Source: Oligoflexia bacterium (GTDB lineage Bacteria > Bdellovibrionota > UBA1018 > CAIPTA01 > JAALKR01). Taken from it: DNA of 54,608 bases. Numbering within the stretch: the stretch's first letter is position 1; each line of letters opens with the position of its first letter. A program made the translations under genes and the position numbers. Below the pieces are notes generated by a model. The model was not told the DNA's origin. It saw nothing but the letters and a program-made list of their open reading frames with translations, and ran no database searches. The stretch spans positions 1-54,608 of the forward strand of contig JAALKR010000012.1 in the NCBI GenBank assembly GCA_011087955.1, written 5' to 3'. Below are positions 44,016 through 52,290 of this stretch, one piece after another.

Positions 44016-45005
44016 TCAGTAGCCTTGAGCAAATTCCTTGGCAAAATAAGAAAGAATGATGTCGGCGCCGGCTCTCTTAATTGCAACCAGCATCTCATCC
44101 CGGCCTCTTTCCGCATCAATCCAGCCCTTTTCCGCTGCTGCTTTGACCAAAGCATACTCACCACTCACATTATAAGCCGCCACAGGAATAGTGACTGTAC
44201 TCTTCACTGCCGCAATCACATCTAAATATGCAAGCGCTGGTTTAACCATAACCATATCCGCACCTTCGACAATATCCAGATCCACTTCACGAATCGCTTC
44301 TCTAACATTCGCCGGATCCATCTGATACGTTTTTTTATCGCCTGACTTTGGAGCTGAGTCCAAAGCATCCCGAAACGGGCCATAGAAGGCTGAAGCATAT
44401 TTCACTGAATAGGCTAAAATTCCAGTTTCTGTCTTTCCGGACTCATCCAATGCCTGACGAATATAACCCACTCGACCGTCCATCATATCCGAAGGAGCTA
44501 CAATATCTGCACCCGCCCGTGCCTGCATTACTGCCATTTCAGACAGCAGTGGAAGAGTTTCGTCGTTTAAAATGTTTCCATCCTTCACAAGACCATCGTG
44601 TCCGTCGCTGGAATAGGGATCAAGAGCAACGTCTGTGATCACACAAATATCAGAACAGGCATCCTTAATTGCTTTTATTGTATCAGGAAGGAGGCCATTG
44701 GGGTTTGCTGATTCGCTTGCCTTCGAGTCCTTCTTTTCATCACTAATTGCGGGAAATAGAGCCACCGATGTTATTCCCATTCGCTCTAAAGCACGGCACT
44801 CCTCTGCAGCCAAATCTCGGCTTAAGCGCGCCATCCCCGGCATGGAGGAAATCGCCTCTCGTGAGCCCACGCCCTCTTTCACAAAGAGAGGCATAACTAG
44901 ATTTCTAGGGGTCACTTCCGTTTCCCGAACTAGTCTACGAATGGCCTCTGTACGGCGGTTTCTTCTAGGGCGGTCGATATGCTCAGTACGGTCAGTGATG
45001 AACAT
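44016..45005 (-). CDS. hemB: Delta-aminolevulinic acid dehydratase (porphobilinogen synthase)
   Basis: Condenses two ALA to porphobilinogen in haem synthesis. The 329-residue protein has the Schiff-base lysines in the SPKSGDKKTYQ and MVMVKPALAYLD regions and APSDMMDGRVG. At the regulatory metal site, where zinc enzymes have a triple-cysteine motif, it reads DVALDPYSSDGHDG, the Asp-rich magnesium-type, zinc-independent form. It is divergent from the adenosine deaminase locus. Confidence 0.95.
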   Translation of the reverse strand: MFITDRTEHIDRPRRNRRTEAIRRLVRETEVTPRNLVMPLFVKEGVGSREAISSMPGMARLSRDLAAEECRALERMGITSVALFPAISDEKKDSKASESANPNGLLPDTIKAIKDACSDICVITDVALDPYSSDGHDGLVKDGNILNDETLPLLSEMAVMQARAGADIVAPSDMMDGRVGYIRQALDESGKTETGILAYSVKYASAFYGPFRDALDSAPKSGDKKTYQMDPANVREAIREVDLDIVEGADMVMVKPALAYLDVIAAVKSTVTIPVAAYNVSGEYALVKAAAEKGWIDAERGRDEMLVAIKRAGADIILSYFAKEFAQGY

Positions 45006-45019
45006 GGTGTCTCCTCACC

Positions 45020-45085
45020 GCTGACTAATATCATCCTCTACCAGTTCTTCCAGAGTTTTTTTCCGTTCGCGATATGTTAGTCAGC
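45020..45085. repeat. Imperfect inverted repeat in the hemB/add gap
   Basis: GCTGACTAATAT (45020-45031) and ATGTTAGTCAGC (45074-45085) are inverted repeats with one mismatch in 12 and a 42-base spacer. They sit between two divergent genes and could be an operator pair or a cruciform. Confidence 0.55.
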
Positions 45086-45119
45086 AGGGAAAGCTCTAGG
45101 AGTCTAGGGGGTCTAGAAC

Positions 45120-46150
45120 ATGAACTTGCATGAGTTTTGTCGTAAACTACCGAAAACTGAACTTCATCTACATATAGAGGGTTCACTTGAGATATAGAGG
45201 GTTCACTTGAGCCTGAGCTGCTCTTCGAGCTAGCCAAACGCAATAATCGGAAAATTCCGTATGAGTCGATCGAATCTCTCCGTGAAGCATACAATTTTCA
45301 CAACCTGCAAAGCTTCCTCGACATCTACTATGAAGGTGCGCAAGTTCTCATAACAAAACAAGATTTTTATGATCTCACTTGGGCCTATATCGAACGGATT
45401 GCAAAAGAGAATGTAAAACACGTGGAGATTTTTTTTGACCCTCAAACGCATACCGAACGTGGCATAGCCTTTGAAACATTCTTCTCTGGATTCAGAGATG
45501 CCCTAACGCAGGCGAAATCAAAATATGGAATCACTTCGCATATGATCATGTGCTTTTTGCGCCACCTCCCTGAAGAAGAAGCGTTTAAAATTTTGGAAGA
45601 GGCGGAACGTTTTCTCAGCGAAATAAAGGCGGTTGGGCTTGACTCTTCCGAAAAAGGGTTCCTGCCATCAAAATTCGAACGTGTTTTTGCTAAAGCGAGA
45701 GAAAAAGGATTGCTTACTGTCGCTCATGCTGGAGAAGAGGGACCGCCGGAGTATATCTATGAGGCGCTAGATCTTCTGAAAGTAGAGCGAATTGACCATG
45801 GCGTTCGCTGCGTAGAAGATCCAAAACTTATAGAACGGCTTGCGAGGGAACAGACCCCACTCACCGTTTGTCCACTTTCCAACATTAAATTATGTGTCTT
45901 CGAAAAACTCTCTGACCATAACCTAAAAGTTCTTCTCGACAAAAACATTTGCGCGATGATTAATTCCGATGATCCGGCCTATTTTGGTGGTTACCTTTTG
46001 CAAAATTATACTGAATGCGCCGATGAACTAAACCTCAGTGCGAGCCAATTAGCGCAACTAGCGAAAAATTCTTTTACGGCGTCGTTTTTGCCGGACTCGA
46101 AGAAGACGGAATATTTACAAGAGATTGATCAACTTTTAGCAGAGTATTGA
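45120..46150 (+). pseudogene. add: Adenosine deaminase gene broken by a 20-bp tandem duplication
   Basis: Reading from the ATG at 45120 gives MNLHEFCRKLPKTELHLHIE and then GSLE, the canonical adenosine deaminase N-terminus with the HxH zinc motif, preceded by an AGGGGG ribosome-binding site. An exact repeat of the next 20 bases then shifts the frame to a TAG (45195-45197). Removing one copy restores a continuous 336-residue protein: EPELLFELAKRN, HVEIFFDPQTHTERG, VAHAGEEG, IDHGVRC, CPLSNIKLCV and MINSDDPAYFGG carry the zinc His, catalytic Glu and Asp residues. The remaining unbroken part (45422-46150) lacks the first zinc histidines. In this copy the gene should be off unless frameshifted or repaired. 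Confidence 0.92.
45172..45211 (+). repeat. Perfect 20-bp direct tandem duplication in add
   Basis: ATATAGAGGGTTCACTTGAG occurs at 45172-45191 and again at 45192-45211, with no mismatch and no spacer, over the HIEGSLE codons of the zinc motif. Twenty is not a multiple of three, so the duplication alone explains the frameshift. Confidence 0.97.
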
Positions 46151-46176
46151 GCGCTCGCTGGTATATTGAATGCTCT

Positions 46177-46800
46177 CTAATATATCGGCCCGAGTATTAA
46201 GCGAGGATCGGGGTATTTTGCTAGCGCATGCTCTCTTTCAGCTTCCCCAACTACACCCGGCATATCGCAATTATTTGGTGCCTCCCAGGAGATTTGAAAG
46301 TGCAAGTGAGACGGCCAACCGCCATTCTCTTTTTCATCGCCAATCCAGGCAAAGAGTTCTCCGCCTACAATTCGTTTTCTGAGTGCCATTCTAGATAAAG
46401 AGTCCCGCCGCAAATGTCCGTAAAGCGAGTATAACTTCTTCCCTGCTAACTCGTGCTGCAACACAATTGTTGGCCCATAATTTCCTGAGTCCGTATGGTC
46501 TTGAAAGGCAAAAACTTCGCCTGCATAGGGCGCAAAAATTTCAGTGCCTGGCGGCCCACCAATATCGATGCCGACATGAATGTTGCGAACGCTCGCAAAA
46601 ATTTCCGCTGTATACATGCCTTCGCGCTTTTCATTATATTTGCCGATCGAAAACTTCTGATTGCCTCTTTCTCTAGCTTCTGGAATTTTTGGAGTTTCTG
46701 CAGTTTCCGGTGTAGAAAGGTCTAAGACATTATACTCGGCTGTAAGATGCACGACGGGGTGGAACTCAAATTCTGAAAACTCTACACCGTTGACTATCAT
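46177..46800 (-). CDS. M23/LytM-family metallopeptidase without signal peptide
   Basis: A 207-residue LytM-fold protein: NIHVGIDIGGPPGTEIFAPYAGEVFAF has the HxxxD zinc pair, and SLYGHL and HLHFQI supply the remaining histidines, so the zinc site looks complete. The first 60 residues have no signal peptide or membrane segment, unusual for a peptidoglycan-cleaving enzyme. Either it acts in the cytoplasm or is exported otherwise. It follows an unknown gene (46804-47175) by 3 bases and is probably co-transcribed with it. Confidence 0.83.
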   Translation of the reverse strand: MIVNGVEFSEFEFHPVVHLTAEYNVLDLSTPETAETPKIPEARERGNQKFSIGKYNEKREGMYTAEIFASVRNIHVGIDIGGPPGTEIFAPYAGEVFAFQDHTDSGNYGPTIVLQHELAGKKLYSLYGHLRRDSLSRMALRKRIVGGELFAWIGDEKENGGWPSHLHFQISWEAPNNCDMPGVVGEAEREHALAKYPDPRLILGPIY

Positions 46801-46803
46801 AGA

Positions 46804-47175
46804 TTAAAATAAGGAACCAAAGGACTCTTCGTCACAAACCGCACCAGGAAGACTCGTCAACGGACAAGTCCAACGCTGATTCTCTGGTGGCTCTGGGTGA
46901 GCTCGGTTATCAAGGCGTTGATACCCGCCATAATGGTGATAAAGACGGCAATGCATTTCAAAAACTTCTTTTCCCCAAGGAAGTTTTACCCACTGACAGT
47001 GCGTATAACCCTTGCCCAAATATTCTGCCATCGTCGCGCGTAGATCCGAATAGGTATGACCAATAAAGGCCACAGACTCTTCGGGCTCCTCACCCCGGGC
47101 TAGTTGGAATATACCCAAAATGCTAGGCGGAACATTTTCAATCGCCGATTCAGAAAATTCTTCCCAGTGTGTCAA
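46804..47175 (-). CDS. Conserved-looking small protein, unknown function
   Basis: A 123-residue soluble protein, mildly acidic and rich in His/Tyr/Trp (for example MHCRLYHHYGGYQRLDN and GYTHCQWVKLPWG), with four Cys, two of them in CPLTSLPGAVC. I recognise no family and no membrane segment. It is 3 bases upstream of the M23-like gene, which suggests a shared role, but nothing more can be read. Confidence 0.6.
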   Translation of the reverse strand: MTHWEEFSESAIENVPPSILGIFQLARGEEPEESVAFIGHTYSDLRATMAEYLGKGYTHCQWVKLPWGKEVFEMHCRLYHHYGGYQRLDNRAHPEPPENQRWTCPLTSLPGAVCDEESFGSLF

Positions 47176-47326
47176 AGTTTTTCCCAGTGTGCTTAGCTTA
47201 GTATACTCAGTATGGCATAAGTATGCCCAGGCCCCGGATACTAACAGGTTTCCCCCGTTTGGGGTACACTAAATCTAATGACAAACGGGAACAGAAAAAT
47301 ATCGCAAGTGAGAGCAGGAGAATGTT

Positions 47327-48745
47327 TTGCATAAAAAATTTGACCTAAACCCTGGCGCTCACGTGCATTTTCTAGGCATCTGTGGAACGGCAATGGCCTC
47401 CGTCGCCGGGCTTATGCAAAGTAAGGGCTATACGGTGACAGGCTCTGACCAGAATGTCTACCCGCCCATGTCTACTCAACTAGCAGAGCTTGGGATCAAA
47501 ATTAAGGATGCTTATAAGAAAGAGAACCTCACGCCCCGCCCTGACCTTGCCATTGTCGGGAATATTCTGTCTCCAAAAGCAGAAGAATCCGTCGAGTTGA
47601 TGAAGCAAAAGATCCCAGCGATTTCAATGCCTCAGGCGATTGGCGAATATATAATTGAAGACCGCACTAGCCTAGTCGCCGCCGGCACCCACGGGAAGAC
47701 CACGACCACGGCTATGCTTGCCTGGATTGCCCATGTTTGCGGAAAGGACCCAGGTTTTATGGTAGGTGGAATCCCTAAAAATTTTCCTCGCTCCTTCCAA
47801 GACCCGAAAGGGAACATTTTTGTCATTGAGGGCGATGAATATGAGACCTGCTTCTTGGACAAGGGTTCTAAGTTTATGCATTACCGTCCTCATGGAGTGG
47901 TTTTGCATCAAGTGGAGATAGATCATATTGAGTATTTTAAAACCTTCGATAACATGAAGAATGCATTCCGGAAATTTCTGGAGCTGATTCCTGATGATGG
48001 CCGCCTCATCTATAACGGAGAGTGTGAAACGAATCGTGAACTCGTCGCTACACTTCAGTTAAACAACGCGAAGAGCTTTGGCTGGCAGTCCGGGGACTTC
48101 CAAATTGAAAATTTTCAAATTAACGGAGTCACTACTACCTTCGACATTACTTATCAAGGTAACAAGGAAGATACAGCCTGCCTAAACGTGCTGGGCGATT
48201 ATAATGTGTTAAACGCTACGGCCGCCTATGCTCTTGCACGCGCCTATGATTGGGATCGTAGCCAGATCCTTGAAGCTCTTCGTTCTTTTGCCGGAGTGAA
48301 ACGTCGTCAGGAAGTAATTGGTCAACCAAATAACATTGTCGTAATCGACGACTTTGCCCACCACCCCACCGCAGTTCGCATTACGATTGACTCGATTCAA
48401 AAACGATTTCCAAACGCCCATGTTTTTTCTATCTTTGAACCACGCTCTGCCACGAGTTGCCGAAAAATTTTTGCAGAGCCCTACTTTAACGCATTAAAGC
48501 AAGCTCAAACCACCGTGCTTGTACCGCCAAACGCATTCCGGGAAATTGCGCTCGGAGAAGAGTTGAATGTTCCTGAGCTTGTTGCGCGCTTAGAGGACGC
48601 AAGCGTCGACGCGTACTGCATGCAGGAAGTGGAGGAGCTTATTTGCTTTGTGCAAGATAGAGCCAAACCAGGCGATGTGGTTTTGATCATGAGTAACGGT
48701 GCCTTTGGTGGCATCTATACAAAGATGCTCAACGCGCTATCCTAG
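47327..48745 (+). CDS. mpl: Mpl, UDP-MurNAc:L-Ala-gamma-D-Glu-meso-DAP ligase (murein recycling)
   Basis: Reattaches recycled tripeptide to UDP-MurNAc. The 472-residue Mur ligase has FLGICGTAMASVAGLMQ (Mpl form of the MurC motif), the P-loop AAGTHGKTTTTAM, VIEGDEYETCFLDKGSKF, HQVEIDHIEYF, DDFAHHPTAV and FEPRSATSCR, which favour Mpl over MurC. The start is a TTG (47327) with an AGGAG site six bases upstream; the nearby ATG at 47322 is in another frame. The window implies meso-DAP peptidoglycan with recycling. Confidence 0.93.
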   Translation: MHKKFDLNPGAHVHFLGICGTAMASVAGLMQSKGYTVTGSDQNVYPPMSTQLAELGIKIKDAYKKENLTPRPDLAIVGNILSPKAEESVELMKQKIPAISMPQAIGEYIIEDRTSLVAAGTHGKTTTTAMLAWIAHVCGKDPGFMVGGIPKNFPRSFQDPKGNIFVIEGDEYETCFLDKGSKFMHYRPHGVVLHQVEIDHIEYFKTFDNMKNAFRKFLELIPDDGRLIYNGECETNRELVATLQLNNAKSFGWQSGDFQIENFQINGVTTTFDITYQGNKEDTACLNVLGDYNVLNATAAYALARAYDWDRSQILEALRSFAGVKRRQEVIGQPNNIVVIDDFAHHPTAVRITIDSIQKRFPNAHVFSIFEPRSATSCRKIFAEPYFNALKQAQTTVLVPPNAFREIALGEELNVPELVARLEDASVDAYCMQEVEELICFVQDRAKPGDVVLIMSNGAFGGIYTKMLNALS

Positions 48746-49122
48746 CCTAGTTTCATCGGCAATCGGCAAATGTCAACACTTCAGCGAAGTGTCAGTGCTT
48801 CAGTGGCAAATGCGTCGGGCACATCGTCAAAGATAGTTTGTCGATTTTGTCAGCACACCAATCGTGCCCAAAAGCATTGCAGGAATTAGCCAAGCGAGTG
48901 AGCGCGTCTGCAACCCCTTTGCTGCCGCTGCAGCATAGAGCAAGCTACAGGACATTGCAGTCACCTCAATCATTACCGTTCGTGACCAATAGAGAAAGCA
49001 TATGCACCATATACGCTTTATTGAACTATGGTGTGTAGCATTATTTTTAACAAAGAATTGATTGCAGGACCTACAATCGTATTATATCCAAGTATCAACC
49101 ATTAAGTGAGCAAGGAGATAAA
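48746..49122. other. Intergenic region with short hairpin and no gene
   Basis: About 375 bases without a convincing gene. ACACTTC-AGC-GAAGTGT (48776-48792) forms a 7-bp stem close after mpl but without a T-run, so it is at best a weak terminator. The reading frame at 48838-49038 has no ribosome-binding site and no family resemblance. Confidence 0.6.
49058..49085 (+). promoter_or_regulatory. Sigma-70-like promoter for the SDR gene
   Basis: TTGATT (49058-49063), a 16-bp spacer and TATTAT (49080-49085) lie about 40 bases upstream of the SDR ATG, which has an AAGGAG ribosome-binding site. Confidence 0.55.
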
Positions 49123-49968
49123 ATGTCAGCATCAACTGTAGTTCTAATCACTGGCGCGTCTGCTGGGATTGGTGCCTATGTGGCCAAAGAATATGCAACG
49201 CGTGGAGCAAAATTGATTTTAACTGCGCGCCGAAAAAAGCGACTAGAGGAGCTTGCGGCAGAATGCGAACGCCTCTCACCTAAGTGTGAGGCCATAGCCG
49301 TACCGGTGGATGTGACAAAGGAAGACGATTTGACCGAAGCAGTCGCCGCTGGTGTAGAAAAATTTGGTAAAGTCGACTGTGTTATTGCCAACGCGGGCTT
49401 TTCCGTCTTGGGCGAAGTGGAGAATTTAACAATTGCCGATTATGAACGGCAATTTGACACCAACATCTATGGCGTCTTACGCACTTTTTATGCGGCTATC
49501 AAGCAACTAAAAAAATACAAAGGACGGTTTGTAATTGTTGGCTCGGTGAACTCTTACATTACTTTGCCAACAGCTTCCCCCTATTGCATGAGTAAGTTTG
49601 CAGTGCGTGCGCTTGCGGAGGCCTTATATTCCGAGTTGAAGAGCCATGGCGTCTCTACAACGTTGGTTTGTCCAGGATTTGTCGATAGTGAAATTCGGCA
49701 GGTGGACAACTCAGGAACGCACCACCCGGAAGCCAAAGATTTGGTGCCTGCATGGATTTGCATGCCGACCGACGTAGCTGCCCGCAAAATTGTTAGAGCT
49801 GTTGAAGCTAGAAAACGAGAATATGTTTTCACCGGGCATGGAAAATTTTTTGTCGCCTTACGCCAACAGGCTAATTGGATTTTTCAACTCCTAATTGCTC
49901 TATTCGCTAGTAGACTTATTAAGCGCCGAGAAATAGATAAATCTCTCCCGCACATGGAGCGAGGATAG
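49123..49968 (+). CDS. Short-chain dehydrogenase/reductase
   Basis: A 281-residue classical SDR: cofactor loop LITGASAGIGAYVAK, TARRKKRLEEL and a VPVDVTKEDD acidic loop, NAGFS, and the triad with S in VGSVNSY and YCMSK. The Arg after the glycine loop (TARRKKR) favours NADP(H). The C-terminus has a hydrophobic stretch (WIFQLLIALFASRLI) that probably associates with membrane, as in sterol or long-chain-lipid reductases. It is followed after 14 bases by a DUF2071 gene, likely the same transcript. Confidence 0.9.
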   Translation: MSASTVVLITGASAGIGAYVAKEYATRGAKLILTARRKKRLEELAAECERLSPKCEAIAVPVDVTKEDDLTEAVAAGVEKFGKVDCVIANAGFSVLGEVENLTIADYERQFDTNIYGVLRTFYAAIKQLKKYKGRFVIVGSVNSYITLPTASPYCMSKFAVRALAEALYSELKSHGVSTTLVCPGFVDSEIRQVDNSGTHHPEAKDLVPAWICMPTDVAARKIVRAVEARKREYVFTGHGKFFVALRQQANWIFQLLIALFASRLIKRREIDKSLPHMERG

Positions 49969-49982
49969 GGTTTTATTATAAT

Positions 49983-50681
49983 ATGAGTAGTTTCGTTTTT
50001 CTCTCCGCTGAGTGGAAACACCTGATTCTCTTCAACTACAAAGTTCCAGAGAAGGTACTCATCCCGCACCTTCCCCCTGAATGTGAGCTTGACTATTTTG
50101 ATGGATCTCCGTTTGTGAGTTTGGTTGGCTTTCAATTTTTGAGGACTCGTGTCCTCGGCATTAAGTGGCCCTTCTATACGAATTTTTCAGAAATCAATTT
50201 ACGGTTCTATATTCGTCACAAGGGCGAACGAGGTGTTTGCTTTATTCGAGAATATGTCCCGAAAATTTTGATCACAGCTATTGCCCGTGGACTCTATAAC
50301 GAACCCTATAAAACTGCAGCTATGCAAGACACGGTATCTTATTCGCCCAAACATGTTCGGGCTGAGTATACTTTGCAGGACGGAAACAGTAATCTTCAGA
50401 TGTTTGCTGAGGGGAAAAACTGGCCAACAATGCCCACTGAAGATTCCATGGAACATTTTTTTAAGGAACATGAATTAGGCGTTGGACAGGACAAAAATGG
50501 AAATCTATTGAAATATACAGTGTGGCATCCTCACTGGAATATCTTTCCAGTCACCAATGCCAAAACCTCGCTTGACTGGGAACTTCTCTATGGAAAGCCC
50601 TTTTCCTTTCTTGCCAGAGAAGATCCCTATTCCGTATGCTTTGCTGAAGGATCAGAAATTAAGGTCTATTTTAAAGACTAA
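49983..50681 (+). CDS. DUF2071 (YqjF-like) family protein
   Basis: A 232-residue beta-rich protein: WKHLILFNYKVPEKVLIPHLPPECELDYFDGSPFVSLVGF, then GIKWPFYTNFSEINLRFYIRHKGERGVCFI and a GLYNEPYKTA segment are DUF2071 hallmarks. The family is an uncharacterised acetoacetate-decarboxylase-like fold. The SDR neighbour suggests small-molecule or lipid metabolism, but no substrate can be named. Confidence 0.85.
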   Translation: MSSFVFLSAEWKHLILFNYKVPEKVLIPHLPPECELDYFDGSPFVSLVGFQFLRTRVLGIKWPFYTNFSEINLRFYIRHKGERGVCFIREYVPKILITAIARGLYNEPYKTAAMQDTVSYSPKHVRAEYTLQDGNSNLQMFAEGKNWPTMPTEDSMEHFFKEHELGVGQDKNGNLLKYTVWHPHWNIFPVTNAKTSLDWELLYGKPFSFLAREDPYSVCFAEGSEIKVYFKD

Positions 50682-51019
50682 TGGGGGGAGGCCGCTTCCA
50701 TTAAACCAAATAACAACTCAAATTTTGTCATGATGGTCTTGATCGTATTCTCATACGCCCCGGTTACCATTACAAATTTCATTAAACGAATCTCATCTTC
50801 TTTGTGACTGCGGATTCTTTCTAATAATTCATTGCCATTCCCTCAAGGCATACTCCAATCGCAAAGAACAATATCAAAAGGAACACTCATATTGTGAGCT
50901 TCCAAAATTTGATCCCAAGCACTTTCTAGCAAATTTGCTTCGGCAATATCTGAAGCACCAAGCTTGGCAAAAATTTTATTCTTAGCTCAGAAAACTTTTG
51001 CATTATTGTCCCTAATCAT
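50678..51019 (-). pseudogene. Response-regulator receiver remnant with two in-frame TGA stops
   Basis: On the minus strand an ATG at 51019, overlapping the preceding gene's stop, opens 113 codons to a TAG at 50680-50678. The translation includes FAKLGASDIAEANLLESAWDQILE, FDIVLCDWSMP (phospho-Asp strand) and NELLERIRSHKEDEI...KFVMVTGAYE (conserved Thr strand), a CheY-like receiver. Two TGA stops interrupt it at 50989-50987 and 50845-50843. The first strand with its acidic pair is missing, so it is 5'-truncated as well. No ORF caller would report it. Confidence 0.8.
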
Positions 51020-52181
51020 TGCTCTCCCTCACATCTAAATCATCCAAGTCATCGATTAGGTTACCTAGCGGAGCCTGAGTAGCTTGGTTAAACTCAATGT
51101 ACCGCCCTTCTTTCTTGAGTACAGCAATCGCCATCTCTGTTTTCGCTTTAATCTGCGAATTGATAAACGCCAACCTACCCTCCAGGTCAGCAACTGGGGC
51201 GGTATAATTTTTATGCGCTAGACCGCGGTAAGCGATAAGAATAGTACGCTCAGCGACTAAATCGCGAAGCGCTAAAACAAGTTTTGAACTCTTAGGCAAA
51301 CTATGTAAACCAATTGCTTTAGCCACCTCTTCGTTTGTTAAGGTGCTCGGGTTTCGTACGGGAATTGGTCCTCTTTTATATTTACTAAGGGCGTGTGTTT
51401 CTAGGTTTTGTGAGTTTTCTGAGCTGTCTTGAGTTTTTTGATTTTTTTGAGCCCCTGTAATAGACGCAACGACTCGACTCTGTTCTACTTCCTCCATGCT
51501 TTCGAAGTCATCAAGATCGCTAATCGCATCTCCAGCTACTGCTTGTGTACGAAGAACTTCATCATTGCTAGCTATCATAGCAAGCTCAGTTGTGTCCTTG
51601 AAAAAAACCAATCCTACAAACACCATAGCAAATACGGCGACGGGACGAAGCTCCACAAATTTAAATGACAATTGGAACCCTTTGGACGACCAAGGCTCTA
51701 GCGCTAGGTCTTTCACCTGCCCAGTCATTTGAGCTTGGACAAACTGCAGAATTTCATCAAAACGATCATCGATGGCGAAGTCCACCGGAACAATTTGTTT
51801 TGTCGTCGAGTGCAAAAACTCAAGTCGAGCGTTCTTCTGATCGCGCGTGGCTCGCGCTTCAGTAAAATTGTCCCAAGTCCAGTACTCCTCTTTTCTGCCT
51901 ACAAACTCCCCCCTGCCACCTGCACGCAACCCTTTTCTACCTGCTGCAACACGAAAGACCCCTTTTTGCGAGAATACAAATTGCGGTTGCCTCCTAGCGG
52001 AAAAGAATGCAGTCGCACCGGAAGCAAGGATAAAGAATACCCCTGCTGCGACCTCCACGATTAAACCCGATGCATGCCAAGCACCGTAGGTAATAAAGAC
52101 AACCCCGCAAGCAAAGTAGACTAGGGACTCCCAAAACTGGAATCTCCGCGCAGGCAAGAGAGCTAGATTCAAATCGGCCAT
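51012..52181 (-). CDS. Membrane protein of unknown function
   Basis: A 389-residue protein with two helices in residues 20-60, a soluble beta-rich domain (PH-like strands FVFSQKGVFRVAAGR, FTEARATRD), a third helix near 185-205, then a charged linker and a helical C-terminus ending DDLDDLDVRESND. The ATG at 52181 follows an ideal AAGGGAACT site; the frame is open 10 codons further. No family is recognised. It overlaps the receiver remnant and was probably co-transcribed with it. Confidence 0.7.
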   Translation of the reverse strand: MADLNLALLPARRFQFWESLVYFACGVVFITYGAWHASGLIVEVAAGVFFILASGATAFFSARRQPQFVFSQKGVFRVAAGRKGLRAGGRGEFVGRKEEYWTWDNFTEARATRDQKNARLEFLHSTTKQIVPVDFAIDDRFDEILQFVQAQMTGQVKDLALEPWSSKGFQLSFKFVELRPVAVFAMVFVGLVFFKDTTELAMIASNDEVLRTQAVAGDAISDLDDFESMEEVEQSRVVASITGAQKNQKTQDSSENSQNLETHALSKYKRGPIPVRNPSTLTNEEVAKAIGLHSLPKSSKLVLALRDLVAERTILIAYRGLAHKNYTAPVADLEGRLAFINSQIKAKTEMAIAVLKKEGRYIEFNQATQAPLGNLIDDLDDLDVRESND

Positions 52182-52290
52182 AGTTCCCTTTACACGGTTA
52201 GTGGCGCCCAAACCGGACGCCCTCTCCCACTTTTTCGGAAAAATTCAGAAGCTTCTAAAGAACTTACTGCTTATACCATACATCGATATT

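Noticed and set aside
48838-49038. 66-residue ORF between mpl and the SDR gene
   Set aside because: No ribosome-binding site, low-complexity translation and no family resemblance; it overlaps the SDR promoter region.
50840-50990. TGA recoding (selenocysteine or Trp) in the receiver remnant
   Set aside because: TGA is a normal stop for other genes here (for example the CADD gene and the amidohydrolase), there is no SECIS-like hairpin visible, and the first strand is missing anyway.
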